Shown: one piece after another, positions 1 to 7,788 of the stretch
How the letters are laid out: every line of letters starts with the position of its first letter
How positions within the stretch are numbered: the first letter of the stretch is position 1
Assembly (NCBI GenBank): GCA_012035435.1
Contig: JAAUPH010000056.1
Coordinates: forward strand, 1-10,718
Reading direction: 5' to 3'
DNA length: 10,718 nucleotides
Origin: Sphingopyxis sp.
Lineage (GTDB): Bacteria; Pseudomonadota; Alphaproteobacteria; Sphingomonadales; Sphingomonadaceae
Notes under the pieces: generated by a model
What the model was told of the DNA's origin: nothing
What the model saw: the letters and a program-made list of their open reading frames with translations, nothing else
Database searches by the model: none
Position numbers and translations under genes: made by a program

Positions 1-165
1 CGTAGATCTCGTATTTTGCGCCGACGTCGATGCCGCGGGTGGGTTCATCAAGGATCAGGATATCTGGGCCCGCGAACAGCCACTTCGACAGGACGACCTT
101 CTGCTGGTTTCCGCCGGAGAGATTGACCGTGGTCTGGTACACGGAGGAACAGCGGATGGCGAGAT
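1..165 (-). pseudogene. Fragment of a sugar-type ABC transporter ATPase (C-terminal nucleotide-binding domain)
   Basis: Read on the minus strand, this stretch encodes the end of an ABC ATPase of the ribose/xylose/multiple-sugar import class. Visible are the family's characteristic signature [16 protein letters not shown], then the Walker B segment [14 protein letters not shown] and the following AKYEIY. The extended signature with NQQK is typical of the duplicated RbsA/XylG/MmsA-type ATPases, so this would be the second of the two ATPase domains. The C-terminus runs off the window at position 1. Upstream of the signature the match fades at about positions 145 to 190: the frame stays open but no longer resembles an ABC ATPase, and a different plus-strand reading frame takes over. 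The left break is caused by the window edge and the right break looks like a join. The piece has no functional link with the polyamine genes to its right. The family call is firm; the exact sugar is unknown. Confidence 0.75.
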
Positions 166-187
166 CCTTCCGCTCGTCATCCGAGAG

Positions 188-976
188 ATGAAGAAGCGGA
201 CCGTTGTGGACAAGCTCGAGGAGCAGTTCGACCGGGTGTACGGGCTGCTGCGCACGGAGCGCACGCAGACTCTGGTGATGCTGGGCAAACCATCGCGCGT
301 GGCGAAGTATCTCGATCGTGTGTACCGTGGCCTGCACGCGAAGGCTGTGCGCGGCATCGATAGCACCGATGCCCCGCCAGATGCACGAAACCGCATATCC
401 TCCGGCGCGATCGACCTGCAGCGCGAGTTGCGCGAAAGCCTTGCCCAGACCCTGCGCTTGCCCACGACGGCCATCGCTCCGGATCAGTCCTTCGGCGACT
501 TCGGGCTGGATTCGTTCACCGGCCAGGAATGGGTCGCGGCCATCAACCGCAGATACGGGACTGCGCTGGCCAACATCGCTCTCTACGACTATCCGAACGT
601 CAACGCGCTCGCGGCGCATCTGCGCACGCAGCTCAAGGTGTCGGCGCCCGGCCCGGTCGTGGCAGTGCCGCACGCGGCTCGCGAAACGCTTGCGCCTCTG
701 CCGCGCCTCCGCCCGATTGCCGGGAGACAAACGCCTTACGCCGCGGAGTGCGGCCGCCGGATGACGGCCGCGCCTGTCGGTCCGATCGGCCGTATCATCC
801 GCGCAATCGCGAAGGCTCCGGTCGTCGTCTATCGCTGGACCTTGAAACCGCTGCTCGGCAATGAGTGCCGGCATCTGCCGACCTGCTCGGAGTATGCGCT
901 GGAGGCCATTGATCGAAACGGCGCATGGAAAGGCTTCTGGTTGATGCTGGCGGTCGCGGCGGCCGGCGCGCGGTAA
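188..976 (+). CDS. Composite ORF: unknown segment, acyl carrier domain, YidD fragment
   Basis: A 262-residue open frame with strong G/C third-position bias that changes identity along its length. Residues 1 to about 60 are charged and helix-like and I do not recognise them. Residues about 77 to 150 are a phosphopantetheine carrier domain of modular polyketide synthase type. It begins near [13 protein letters not shown], carries the attachment motif GLDSF with the modifiable serine at residue 109, and ends with the [14 protein letters not shown] helix usual for such carriers. Residues 151 to 191 look like a linker. Residues 192 to 254 are YidD-like (separate entry). The frame is open upstream of the ATG at 188 to at least position 119, so the true start is uncertain and no good ribosome binding site is evident. 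A polyketide carrier fused to YidD is not an arrangement I know; a chimeric join is more likely than a real fusion protein. Confidence 0.45.
   Translation: MKKRTVVDKLEEQFDRVYGLLRTERTQTLVMLGKPSRVAKYLDRVYRGLHAKAVRGIDSTDAPPDARNRISSGAIDLQRELRESLAQTLRLPTTAIAPDQSFGDFGLDSFTGQEWVAAINRRYGTALANIALYDYPNVNALAAHLRTQLKVSAPGPVVAVPHAARETLAPLPRLRPIAGRQTPYAAECGRRMTAAPVGPIGRIIRAIAKAPVVVYRWTLKPLLGNECRHLPTCSEYALEAIDRNGAWKGFWLMLAVAAAGAR
761..950 (+). pseudogene. yidD: YidD fragment (membrane protein insertion efficiency factor), 3' truncated
   Basis: Starting at an in-frame ATG at 761, the frame reads as the N-terminal three quarters of YidD, a small membrane-associated protein thought to help YidC-dependent membrane insertion. 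Supporting motifs are [10 protein letters not shown], then the family hallmark [15 protein letters not shown] with its two cysteines, then [12 protein letters not shown]. In intact YidD this is followed by an arginine/cysteine-rich end containing a CHP-like motif and a G-F-D-P-V-P-like tail. Here the match stops abruptly after LMLA at about position 950, seven unrelated residues follow, and the frame ends at 976. Directly after the break, another frame enters the class III aminotransferase. The wording resembles rhizobial-type YidD more than sphingomonad ones, which is a memory-based impression only. The fragment lies in frame with the upstream carrier domain. Confidence 0.7.
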
Positions 977-992
977 CAACTGGTTTGGGCGC

Positions 993-2225
993 GTGCCGTT
1001 TCACTGGATGCTCGATTGGCCAAGCCCGGTGCCGCTTGTCGCAGCGTCCGCCCACGGCGCGACGCTGACTACGATCGACGGCCAGACGCTGGACGATTTT
1101 TGTCTGGGCGATACCGCCAGCATGTTTGGCCACTCTCCGCCCGCGCTTACCAGCGTCATCGCCGAACAGGCCGCACGCGGGCTAAGCTATATGCTGCCGA
1201 CCATAAAGTCTGACGCCTTATCGACGCTACTTAGCGCGACCTTTAGTCTGCCCCGCTGGCAGGTGACCACCACCGCCAGCGAAGCCAACCGCGCGGTTAT
1301 CCGCTGGTGCCGTGGCATCACGGGCCGCCGGAAAGTCCTGACATTCAACGGTTGCTATCATGGCGCCGTCGACGATGCCTTTGTCGATCTGACGCGCGGG
1401 CGGCCCGCGATGCGCGCCAGTCTGGTTGGACAGGTGCATGACCTGCGCGACACGAGCGTTGTCGTTGAGTTTAACGATGAGGAGGCGCTTGCCGCCGCGC
1501 TTGCGGGCGGCGATGTCGCCTGTGTTCTGGCCGAGCCGGTGATGACCAATGTCGGTATGGTCCGCGATGCGCCCGGTTTCCTGAAGCGCCTGCGTCAGCT
1601 CTGCGACGAGACAGGAACTTTGCTCGTGTTTGACGAAACGCACTGCATCTCGTCGGGCTTTGGGGGGCACAGCAATATGCATGGTCCGATGCCTGACATC
1701 ATGGTCATCGGCAAATCGATTGGCGGCGGGGTGCCGACCGCAGTCTATGGCTTTACCCAGGCGGTCGCCACGCGGATGGACACGCTCAATAAAGCGCGCC
1801 CGGCGGGGCATAGCGGCATCGGGACGACATTGTCGGCCAATGCACTGGCGATCGCCGCAATGCACGCCATGCTATCGTCAGTCATCACGCGCGAAGCCTA
1901 TACCGTCATGCTGACTGGGGCCGAACGGCTGGTGGCGGGGCTGGCGGCCGTGATTGCGCGGCACGGACTGCCATGGCACGTCACACAGGTTGGCGCGCGG
2001 GTCGAGCTGCTCTGCTCCCCTACCCCGCCCATCAACGGCGGCGAGGCCAAGGCCGCGATGCAGCCTACGCTCGAGGGGCTGATCCACCTCTATCTCGTCA
2101 ACCGGGGCGTCGTGCTCGCCCCCTTTCACAATATGATGCTGGTCAGCCCGGTGACGAGCCATTCACAGATTGACCATTTGGTCGCCGCCGTCGATGGACT
2201 GGCGGCAGAAATGCTGGAGTCCTGA
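993..2225 (+). CDS. Class III PLP-dependent aminotransferase (glutamate-1-semialdehyde aminomutase-like), N-terminally truncated
   Basis: A pyridoxal-phosphate enzyme of aminotransferase class III, cytosolic. It has the family's early block [19 protein letters not shown], the substrate/cofactor region [10 protein letters not shown], the conserved aspartate in [13 protein letters not shown] (D214 counted from the GTG) and the Schiff-base lysine in [13 protein letters not shown] (K241). The first credible start is GTG at 993, but homologues normally carry a few dozen extra residues. The same frame is open back to 945 with family-plausible text near [11 protein letters not shown], so the true N-terminus was probably lost at the join near 950 to 970. 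It is followed after only 2 nt by the puuA-like gene and is probably co-transcribed. The context suggests a polyamine-derived amine donor, possibly gamma-glutamylputrescine, but the substrate cannot be read from sequence. Glutamate-1-semialdehyde aminomutase proper is unlikely given the operon. Confidence 0.85.
   Translation: MPFHWMLDWPSPVPLVAASAHGATLTTIDGQTLDDFCLGDTASMFGHSPPALTSVIAEQAARGLSYMLPTIKSDALSTLLSATFSLPRWQVTTTASEANRAVIRWCRGITGRRKVLTFNGCYHGAVDDAFVDLTRGRPAMRASLVGQVHDLRDTSVVVEFNDEEALAAALAGGDVACVLAEPVMTNVGMVRDAPGFLKRLRQLCDETGTLLVFDETHCISSGFGGHSNMHGPMPDIMVIGKSIGGGVPTAVYGFTQAVATRMDTLNKARPAGHSGIGTTLSANALAIAAMHAMLSSVITREAYTVMLTGAERLVAGLAAVIARHGLPWHVTQVGARVELLCSPTPPINGGEAKAAMQPTLEGLIHLYLVNRGVVLAPFHNMMLVSPVTSHSQIDHLVAAVDGLAAEMLES
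2216..2219 (+). promoter_or_regulatory. Ribosome binding site for the puuA-like gene, inside the preceding gene
   Basis: GGAG lies eight bases before the ATG at 2228 and within the last codons of the aminotransferase, whose TGA is at 2223 to 2225. The arrangement suggests translational coupling and supports ATG 2228 as the start. Confidence 0.6.
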
Positions 2226-2227
2226 TT

Positions 2228-3625
2228 ATGACGCGTGTTGCTCGTTCCTCTGCTACGATTGCCGACGTGGAGGAAGCCAAGGCCTTCTTTGCGGTCAATC
2301 CCGACATTGATTCGATCGAGATGATCTATACCGATTTCGGCGGCGTCCCGCGCGGGAAGCGGCTGCGTCAGCATGAGGTGATTGCGGTCTATGAAAGTGG
2401 GCGCATGTTCCCCGGATCGATCACCGTCGTCGATATTCGCGGGCAGGACACGGTGGAAACGGGCCTCGTATGGGAGGATGGTGACGCCGACCGGTCAATG
2501 AAGCCCATCCCCGGCACGCTGGTCAAAACGCCGTGGGGCGGCGACAGGGCCGCCCAGTTTCTGGTAGATTTCTACGAGCTGGACGGCACGCCGCACGATC
2601 TGGACCCGCGCCACGTGCTGGGCCGCGTGATCGACCGTTTTGCCGACGATGGGCTTACGCCGGTGCTGGCGGTCGAGCTCGAATTTTACTTGCTTAGCCC
2701 GCGCCGGTCGCGGGATGGCGCGCCGCGACCGGCAAGGCCGGATGGCGGGCGCACGCCCACGGGCGTAGAAGTTTATGGATTGCGCGAACTCGACGATTTC
2801 CGGTCCTTTTTCGACGATCTCTACGCCGCGACTGATGTCCAGGGCTTACCGCTGGAATCGGCCATCTCCGAATTTGCGCCGGGCCAATTCGAGTTGACGC
2901 TGCGCCACAAGCCCGACGTACTGCGCGCGGTCGATGATGGCATCATGTACAAGCGGCTGGTCAAGGCGATTGCCCAGCGCCACGGGATGGAGGCCACCTT
3001 CATGGCCAAACCCTTCGCCAATCAGGCGGGCAGCGGGATGCACGTCCATGTGTCGGTCAATGATGCGGGCGGCACCAACATCTTTGCGAGCGAAGATCCG
3101 GAGGGCACCGATGCGCTGCGCCACGCTATCGGCGGCATGATCGGGACGGTTGGTGACGGCTTTGCCCTGTTCGCGCCGCATGCCAACAGCTTTCGCCGTT
3201 TCCGCGCGAACAGCTATGCTCCCGTTGCGCCGACCTGGGGTGTCAACAACCGCACCGTATCGTTCCGCATCCCGGCAGGGCCGCCGAACAGCCGCCATGT
3301 CGAACATCGCGCCTGCGGGGCCGATGCCAACCCCTATCTCGCGGTAGCGGGCATTTTGGCGGGCATGCATCATGGCATGACCAACAAGATTGACCCCGGT
3401 CCGGCGGTCGTCGGCAACGGGTATGACCGCGACGGTTCGGGCGACGACAAGCCGCCGTCGAACTGGTTTGCCGCAGTTGACCGCTTCCACGCCTCGGCGC
3501 TGATGCGCGACTATCTGGGCGACCGGTTTGTCGACATGTACAGCATTGTGAAGCGGGTTGAGCAGGACAGCTATTTCGCCGAAGTGCCCCAGATTGATTA
3601 TGATTGGTATCTGCGCAACGCCTGA
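2228..3625 (+). CDS. puuA: Glutamine synthetase family protein, probable gamma-glutamylpolyamine synthetase
   Basis: A 465-residue intact member of the glutamine synthetase superfamily. In the Puu pathway such enzymes use ATP to join glutamate to putrescine or another polyamine, giving a gamma-glutamyl-polyamine in the cytosol. Visible family elements are the metal-binding ELEFYLLSP (residues 150 to 158), SGMHVHVSVND with the metal histidine near residue 272, NSYAPVAPTWGVNN, and RHVEHRACGADANPYL (from residue 356), which holds the glutamate- and metal-binding arginine and glutamate residues. The length is normal for the family. I see no class I adenylylation-tyrosine motif at the C-terminus. 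The start ATG has a ribosome binding site and a 2 nt gap to the gene before. Its neighbours, a complete Pot transporter and a PuuD-like hydrolase, favour polyamine over ammonia as the substrate. Some homologues act on other amines such as ethanolamine, so the exact substrate is inferred. Confidence 0.85.
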   Translation: MTRVARSSATIADVEEAKAFFAVNPDIDSIEMIYTDFGGVPRGKRLRQHEVIAVYESGRMFPGSITVVDIRGQDTVETGLVWEDGDADRSMKPIPGTLVKTPWGGDRAAQFLVDFYELDGTPHDLDPRHVLGRVIDRFADDGLTPVLAVELEFYLLSPRRSRDGAPRPARPDGGRTPTGVEVYGLRELDDFRSFFDDLYAATDVQGLPLESAISEFAPGQFELTLRHKPDVLRAVDDGIMYKRLVKAIAQRHGMEATFMAKPFANQAGSGMHVHVSVNDAGGTNIFASEDPEGTDALRHAIGGMIGTVGDGFALFAPHANSFRRFRANSYAPVAPTWGVNNRTVSFRIPAGPPNSRHVEHRACGADANPYLAVAGILAGMHHGMTNKIDPGPAVVGNGYDRDGSGDDKPPSNWFAAVDRFHASALMRDYLGDRFVDMYSIVKRVEQDSYFAEVPQIDYDWYLRNA

Positions 3626-3629
3626 CCCA

Positions 3630-3643
3630 AAATTGCGCAATTT
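3630..3643. promoter_or_regulatory. Perfect 14 bp palindrome upstream of potF, candidate operator
   Basis: AAATTGCGCAATTT is a perfect palindrome centred on the bases between 3636 and 3637, five bases after the puuA-like stop codon and 65 bases before the potF start. It lies in the longest gap (82 nt) of an otherwise tightly packed run of genes, which is where an internal promoter and operator would be expected. Its short AT-rich flanks and GC core suit a dimeric helix-turn-helix repressor. It has no T-run, so a terminator is less likely. I cannot assign a regulator family. Confidence 0.4.
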
Positions 3644-3693
3644 AACGCTTTTCAAACCGTAAGTTTTGCGACAGCATTGCCGCAGCGCACAAA

Positions 3694-3700
3694 GAGGGAG
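3694..3700 (+). promoter_or_regulatory. Ribosome binding site that fixes the potF start
   Basis: GAGGGAG lies seven bases before the ATG at 3708. This supports 3708 over an in-frame TTG at 3666, which would add 14 residues in front of the signal peptide and has no comparable site. Confidence 0.65.
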
Positions 3701-3707
3701 CATCGCC

Positions 3708-4817
3708 ATGGATTTCAATGAATTTCTGAAAGCTGGTCGGAACCGTCGGTCGTTGCTTCAGGGGCTGGGCGTTGCCGCCGTCGGCCTGACGTTCACGGGA
3801 ACGCTCGCCGGTTGTGCGGGGGAGGCACCGCAAACGCTGGCCAATGGCGAGGAAGGCCTGCTGAACCTGTACAACTGGGACGATTATATGGGCGAAACGA
3901 CGCTCGCCGATTTCAAGACGGCGACGGGCGTCGAGGTCAAGATGGACCTGTTTGACAATAACGACACGCTGTTCGCCAAATTCCGCGCGGGCAACCCGGG
4001 CTATGACCTGATCGTGCCGTCGAACGATTTTGTTGAGCGAATGGTTCAGGCCGACATGTTGATGGAGCTGGACCACAGCCAGATTCCCAACAAGAAGAAT
4101 CTCGACGGCGCGTACATCGACGTCGCTTATGACCCGCAGCGCAAATATTCGATGCCCTATACTTGGCTGGTGATGGGCATCGGTTATCGCAAATCGAAAG
4201 TGCAGACGCCGCCCGACAGCTGGAAAGCGCTGTTCGACAGCGACCAGTATAAGGGCCGCATTGCTGTCCTGTCCGAAGCAGGAGACATGTTCCGCCTTTA
4301 TGCCAAATATATGGGCAAGTCGGTCAACGCCATCACCCCGGCCGACGTCAAGGCGATCGAGGCGATGATGATCAAGCAGAAGCCCAATATCGCCAAATTC
4401 CACAGTGACGATGGTCAGGATATGCTGGCCAAGGGCGAGGTTGATCTGGTGCTGGAATATAATGGCGATATTGCGCAGTTGATGAGTGAGGACGACGATA
4501 TCGGTTTTGTCGTCCCCAAAGAGGGCAGCCAGCTCAATTCCGACAATTTCTGCATTCCTAAGGGTGCAAAGCATCCCAAAAACGCCCATGCGTTCATCAA
4601 TTTCATATTGGATGCGGAAAATGGGAAAAAGGTATCGGAGACGATCCTTTATCCCACGCCGAACGCCGCAGCCAAGGCGTTGATGCCGGACGGCTATAAG
4701 AGCAATCCGGCGATCTTCCCGCCCGGCGACGTCCTGGCGAAATGCGAATATGCCAAGTTTAATCCGGAACTGCAGCCGCTGTTCGAGGAAGCCTTTACCC
4801 GTATCGCCGCGGCCTGA
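3708..4817 (+). CDS. potF: Polyamine ABC transporter substrate-binding lipoprotein
   Basis: A 369-residue periplasmic binding protein of the PotD/PotF family, which captures putrescine or spermidine and delivers it to the PotHI permease. The N-terminus has twin arginines (NRRSLLQ, R13 and R14), a hydrophobic stretch and a lipobox LAGC with Cys36, so export is probably through Tat with lipid anchoring rather than as a free periplasmic protein. The mature protein opens with NLYNWDDYMG, the usual first strand of polyamine binding proteins, and shows YDLIVPSNDFVERM, MPYTWLVMGIGYRKSK, SEAGDMFRLYAKYMGKS and NAHAFINFILDAENGKKVSE in the expected order. Length is typical. It opens the transporter block, with 26 nt to the next gene. 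The aromatic and acidic residues in these blocks fit a polyamine ligand; putrescine versus spermidine cannot be decided. The reading frame is intact. Confidence 0.92.
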   Translation: MDFNEFLKAGRNRRSLLQGLGVAAVGLTFTGTLAGCAGEAPQTLANGEEGLLNLYNWDDYMGETTLADFKTATGVEVKMDLFDNNDTLFAKFRAGNPGYDLIVPSNDFVERMVQADMLMELDHSQIPNKKNLDGAYIDVAYDPQRKYSMPYTWLVMGIGYRKSKVQTPPDSWKALFDSDQYKGRIAVLSEAGDMFRLYAKYMGKSVNAITPADVKAIEAMMIKQKPNIAKFHSDDGQDMLAKGEVDLVLEYNGDIAQLMSEDDDIGFVVPKEGSQLNSDNFCIPKGAKHPKNAHAFINFILDAENGKKVSETILYPTPNAAAKALMPDGYKSNPAIFPPGDVLAKCEYAKFNPELQPLFEEAFTRIAAA

Positions 4818-4843
4818 TCGCGCGCGGCAAGGGGGGGCACGGC

Positions 4844-5751
4844 ATGGCCGAACAGGATTGGAAGACCAGCAAAAGGACATTCGCGGCGGTTTCGACCGGG
4901 CCATTGTTCTGGACGCTGGTCTTCTTCCTCATTCCGATGGGGTTTGTGTGGTTCTATAGCTTTGGCCGCAATGTCGGGCTCACCGAAATTGATATCGTTG
5001 GCACGCTCGACAACTATAAGCGCGCCACCGAATGGCTGTATCTGTCGATCTTCCTCAAAAGCCTGGCCGTGGCCGGGCTGGTGACGCTGATCTGCCTGAT
5101 CATCGGCTTTCCCGTGGCGATGGCCATCACCTTTACGTCCGAGAAGTGGCGGCCGTGGCTGTTGCTGGGCATCATGCTGCCGTTTGGACCAACCTCCTCA
5201 TCCGCACCTATGCGCTCATGATCGTGCTCGGTCAGCAGGGTTATGTAAACCAGGGACTGGGGGCATTGTGGGGCGGCGCGAGCTGGCTCAAGACGCTGGT
5301 GGGGCTGCAACCGCTGGAAACATGGGAGCCGCTGCCGCTCCTCTATAATAATTTCGCGGTCGTGCTGGGGCTGGTCTATGTCCATTTGCCCTTCATGGTG
5401 CTGCCGCTCTATTCGGCGCTCGACCGGCTCGACAAATCGCTGATCGAGGCGAGCTTGGATTTGGGCGCAGGCCATTTCCGCACGCTGATGAAGATTGTCG
5501 TTCCGCTTGCCGCACCCGGCATTATCGCGGGGGTGATGATCACGCTAATCCCTGCGCTCGGTGCCTATTTGACACCCGATCTGATGGGCGGCACCGACAG
5601 CCAGATGATCGCCAATGTGATCGAACGTCAATTCAAACGCGCCAATGATTGGCCCTTTGGCGCGGCGCTGTCATTCCTGCTCATCTATGCGATGTTCGCG
5701 CTGATTGCGCTTCAAAGCCTGCGGAAAAAGACACCGGGGGAGGCGCGCTGA
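4844..5751 (+). CDS. potH: Polyamine ABC transporter permease, first subunit (frameshifted as written)
   Basis: An inner membrane permease of the PotB/PotH type that forms the polyamine channel with PotI. Translation from ATG 4844 gives a first membrane segment (PLFWTLVFFLIPMGFVWFY), a second (LAVAGLVTLICLIIGFPVAM), then IMLPF, after which the frame breaks and would stop at 5221 after 125 residues. The family text resumes at once in another frame as TNLLIRTYALMIVLGQQGYVN and continues through more membrane segments and the ATPase-docking EAA loop (EASLDLGAGHFRTLMKIVVP). One missing T in the T-run at 5183 to 5185 explains it: an extra T restores LPFWTNLLIRTYAL. The repaired protein has 302 residues, normal for PotH. 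The stop overlaps the potI start by one base. I regard the break as a probable sequence error. Confidence 0.85.
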
Positions 5752-6592
5752 TGGCGTTCTTCTCCCGCACTGCGCGTGCGCCGCTCGAATATTCGAAAAC
5801 GCTGTGGATGCGCAGCTGGGTCGCGGCGGTGATGCTGTTCCTGTATCTGCCGCTGATCGTGCTGATGGCGTTCAGTTTCAACGACAGCAAACGCAATGTC
5901 GTGTGGCGCGGCTTTACCACCAAATATTATGCCAAGGCGTGGGAGAATGACCAGCTGTGGGGCGCGATGATGAATTCGCTCACCATCGCCTTCTTCGCGA
6001 CGATTTTCAGCTTGGTCATCGGAACGCTGGCCGCGGTGATGCTGTGGCGATTTCGTTTCCCGCTTAAAGGCGTGGTCGATGGCACGATCTCGCTGCCGAT
6101 CATCGTGCCTGAAATTTGTCTGGGCGTTGCATTCCTTGTCTTTTTCTCAACGATCGGCTGGCCGTCCGGGCTGGCTTGGCCGTTCAATCTGGGTGCGATC
6201 ATCATTGCGCATATCACATTCTGTTTTCCCTTTGTCGCGATGGTGGTCCGCGCGCGGCTCGCGACGTTTAACCGCGAACAGGAAGAGGCGGCAAAAGATT
6301 TGGGCGCCGGCGAATGGCAGGCGTTTCGCGACGTGCTGATCCCGCATATCAAGCCCGCGCTTATTTCAGCTCGCTGCTCGCCTTCACGCTCAGCCTGGAT
6401 GATTTTGTGATCACCTTTTTCACCAGCACGCCGGGAACCGACACTTTCCCGGTGCTCGTCTATTCGCTGGTGAAGCGCGGGGTGACGCCCGACATCAACG
6501 CCGCATCGACCATCCTCATCCTGCTTACCGTCGTTCTGACTGCGATCGCGCTGAAATTGCAGGGGACCAAAGCCATTGCCGGAAGCCACTGA
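5751..6592 (+). CDS. potI: Polyamine ABC transporter permease, second subunit (frameshifted as written)
   Basis: The partner permease of PotH (PotC/PotI type) in the inner membrane. ATG 5751 overlaps the potH stop (TGATG), indicating translational coupling. The protein shows a first membrane segment around VAAVMLFLYLPLIVLMAFSFN, the typical GFTTKYYAKAWEN loop, NSLTIAFFATIFSLVIGTLAAV, SLPIIVPEICLGVAFL and the EAA loop EEAAKDLGAGEWQAFRDVLIPHIKPAL. After ALIS the frame goes wrong and would stop at 6410 (219 residues), while LLAFTLSLDDFVITFFTS, a highly conserved family block, continues one frame over. Adding one G at about 6369 restores KPALISGSLLAFTLSLDD. The repaired length is 280 residues, as expected. 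It ends one base before the potG start. A sequence error is the favoured explanation, as in potH. Confidence 0.85.
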
Positions 6593-6593
6593 C

Positions 6594-7721
6594 ATGTCCA
6601 CCGACGCTCCCATCATCGAAATCCGCAACGTCACCAAACGCTTTGGCAAGGTAGCCGCGGTCGACAATATCAGTCTGGATATCCGCCGCGGCGAGTTTTT
6701 CGTGCTGCTCGGTCCGTCGGGCTGCGGCAAGACGACGTTGCTGCGGATGATTGCAGGTTTTGAAATGCCGACGTCGGGGCAGATATTGATCGACGGTCAG
6801 GACATGGCGGGCATCCCGCCCAACAAGCGCCCGGTCAATATGGTGTTCCAAAGCTACGCCGTGTTCCCGCACATGAGCGTGGCCGACAATGTTGGCTATG
6901 GCCTGAAAATCGCTGGCGTGGGCCGTGCCGAGCGCGATGAGCGGGTGCGCGAGGCGCTGGGCCTCGTCAAGCTCGAAGGTTTCGACGAGCGGCGTCCCGA
7001 TCAAATGTCAGGCGGCCAGCGTCAGCGCGTCGCGCTCGCCCGCAGTCTGGTGATGCGCCCAAAGGTGCTGTTGCTTGATGAGCCACTCTCGGCGCTTGAC
7101 GCCAAATTGCGCGCGCAGATGCAGTTTGAGCTCAGCGATTTGCAGGATCAGGTCGGCATTACCTTCGTTACCGTGACCCATGATCAGGATGAGGCATTGT
7201 CGATGGCCAGCCGGATTGCGGTGATCAACAAGGGTGAGGTCGCGCAGCTCGCTACGCCATCGGATTTGTATGAATTTCCGAACAACCGTTTCGTTGCCGA
7301 CTTTGTGGGCTCCGTGAATATTTTTGAGGGCAAGCTGATCCTGGACGAACCCGACAAGGCGGCGGTCGACTGCCCCGGCCTCGGCAAGGTATTTCTCAAT
7401 CACGGCGTCACCGGCCCGCACGGTGCCAACGTATGGGTCGCGCTGCGCCCAGAAAAAATGTACCTGCATGTCCAAGGCGAAGGCAAAGCCGTCCGGGCAG
7501 CAGCACAAGACGCTCCCGAAGGCCATAACTTCGCGCGCGGGGTGATTAAGGGGATGAGCTACCTGGGCGACATTACGCTGTTCGAAATCAAGCTCGACAG
7601 TGGCGCGATGATCCGTGTGTCCCGCCCGAACCTGTCGCGCCACGATCAGGAAGATTTCACGTGGGACGACCGCGTCAGCATGCACTGGCGCGCCGACAGT
7701 CCGGTGGTGTTGCTCGGCTAA
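6594..7721 (+). CDS. potG: Polyamine ABC transporter ATP-binding protein
   Basis: The cytoplasmic ATPase that powers the PotFHI importer; 375 residues, intact. ATG 6594 lies one base after the potI stop and is preferred to an in-frame TTG at 6576 inside potI. The domains are complete and in order: Walker A GPSGCGKTT (residues 40 to 48), Q-loop FQSYAVFPHMSV, signature SGGQRQRVALARSL (from residue 139), Walker B VLLLDEPLSALD (D162, catalytic E163) and the switch histidine in VTHDQDEALSM (H196). After about residue 240 comes a C-terminal regulatory extension of the TOBE_2 type seen in PotA/PotG/MalK proteins (near VWVALRPEKMYL and GVIKGMSYLGDITLFEIKL). It is the last plus-strand gene. The F-H-I-G order differs from the E. 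coli potFGHI order. Confidence 0.93.
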   Translation: MSTDAPIIEIRNVTKRFGKVAAVDNISLDIRRGEFFVLLGPSGCGKTTLLRMIAGFEMPTSGQILIDGQDMAGIPPNKRPVNMVFQSYAVFPHMSVADNVGYGLKIAGVGRAERDERVREALGLVKLEGFDERRPDQMSGGQRQRVALARSLVMRPKVLLLDEPLSALDAKLRAQMQFELSDLQDQVGITFVTVTHDQDEALSMASRIAVINKGEVAQLATPSDLYEFPNNRFVADFVGSVNIFEGKLILDEPDKAAVDCPGLGKVFLNHGVTGPHGANVWVALRPEKMYLHVQGEGKAVRAAAQDAPEGHNFARGVIKGMSYLGDITLFEIKLDSGAMIRVSRPNLSRHDQEDFTWDDRVSMHWRADSPVVLLG

Positions 7722-7746
7722 ATCCCCCACCCCCAAAGGGGCATCA

Positions 7747-7767
7747 CCGCGCAGCCTTACTGCGGGG
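7747..7767. terminator. Weak hairpin between convergent potG and yedI
   Basis: An 8 bp stem with one mismatch (CCGCGCAG against CTGCGGGG) and a five-base loop lies in the 67 nt gap between the potG stop and the end of the convergent yedI gene. A smaller C-run/G-run hairpin sits just before it at about 7730 to 7741. Neither is followed by a T-run, so factor-independent termination is only possible, not clear. Confidence 0.25.
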
Positions 7768-7788
7768 CGGGGCGGCCATTGCGGATAA

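Noticed and set aside
3666..3707. Upstream TTG start for potF
   Set aside because: It would add 14 residues before a standard signal peptide; ATG 3708 has a good ribosome binding site.
2846..3718. Minus-strand open frame of 290 codons opposite the puuA-like gene
   Set aside because: Antisense shadow in GC-rich coding DNA; the plus strand has all glutamine synthetase motifs.
4815..4843. Possible extra element in the G-rich gap between potF and potH
   Set aside because: The GGGGGGG run is best read as part of the potH ribosome binding region; no hairpin or repeat is convincing there.
3642..4904. Long minus-strand open frame (420 codons) opposite potF
   Set aside because: It is a complete antisense shadow of potF, which has full family motifs, a signal peptide and a ribosome binding site. 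The antisense product is rich in H, R and I and shows no domain I recognise.
6576..6593. Upstream TTG start for potG inside potI
   Set aside because: ATG 6594 directly after the potI stop fits the family length and the coupled layout.
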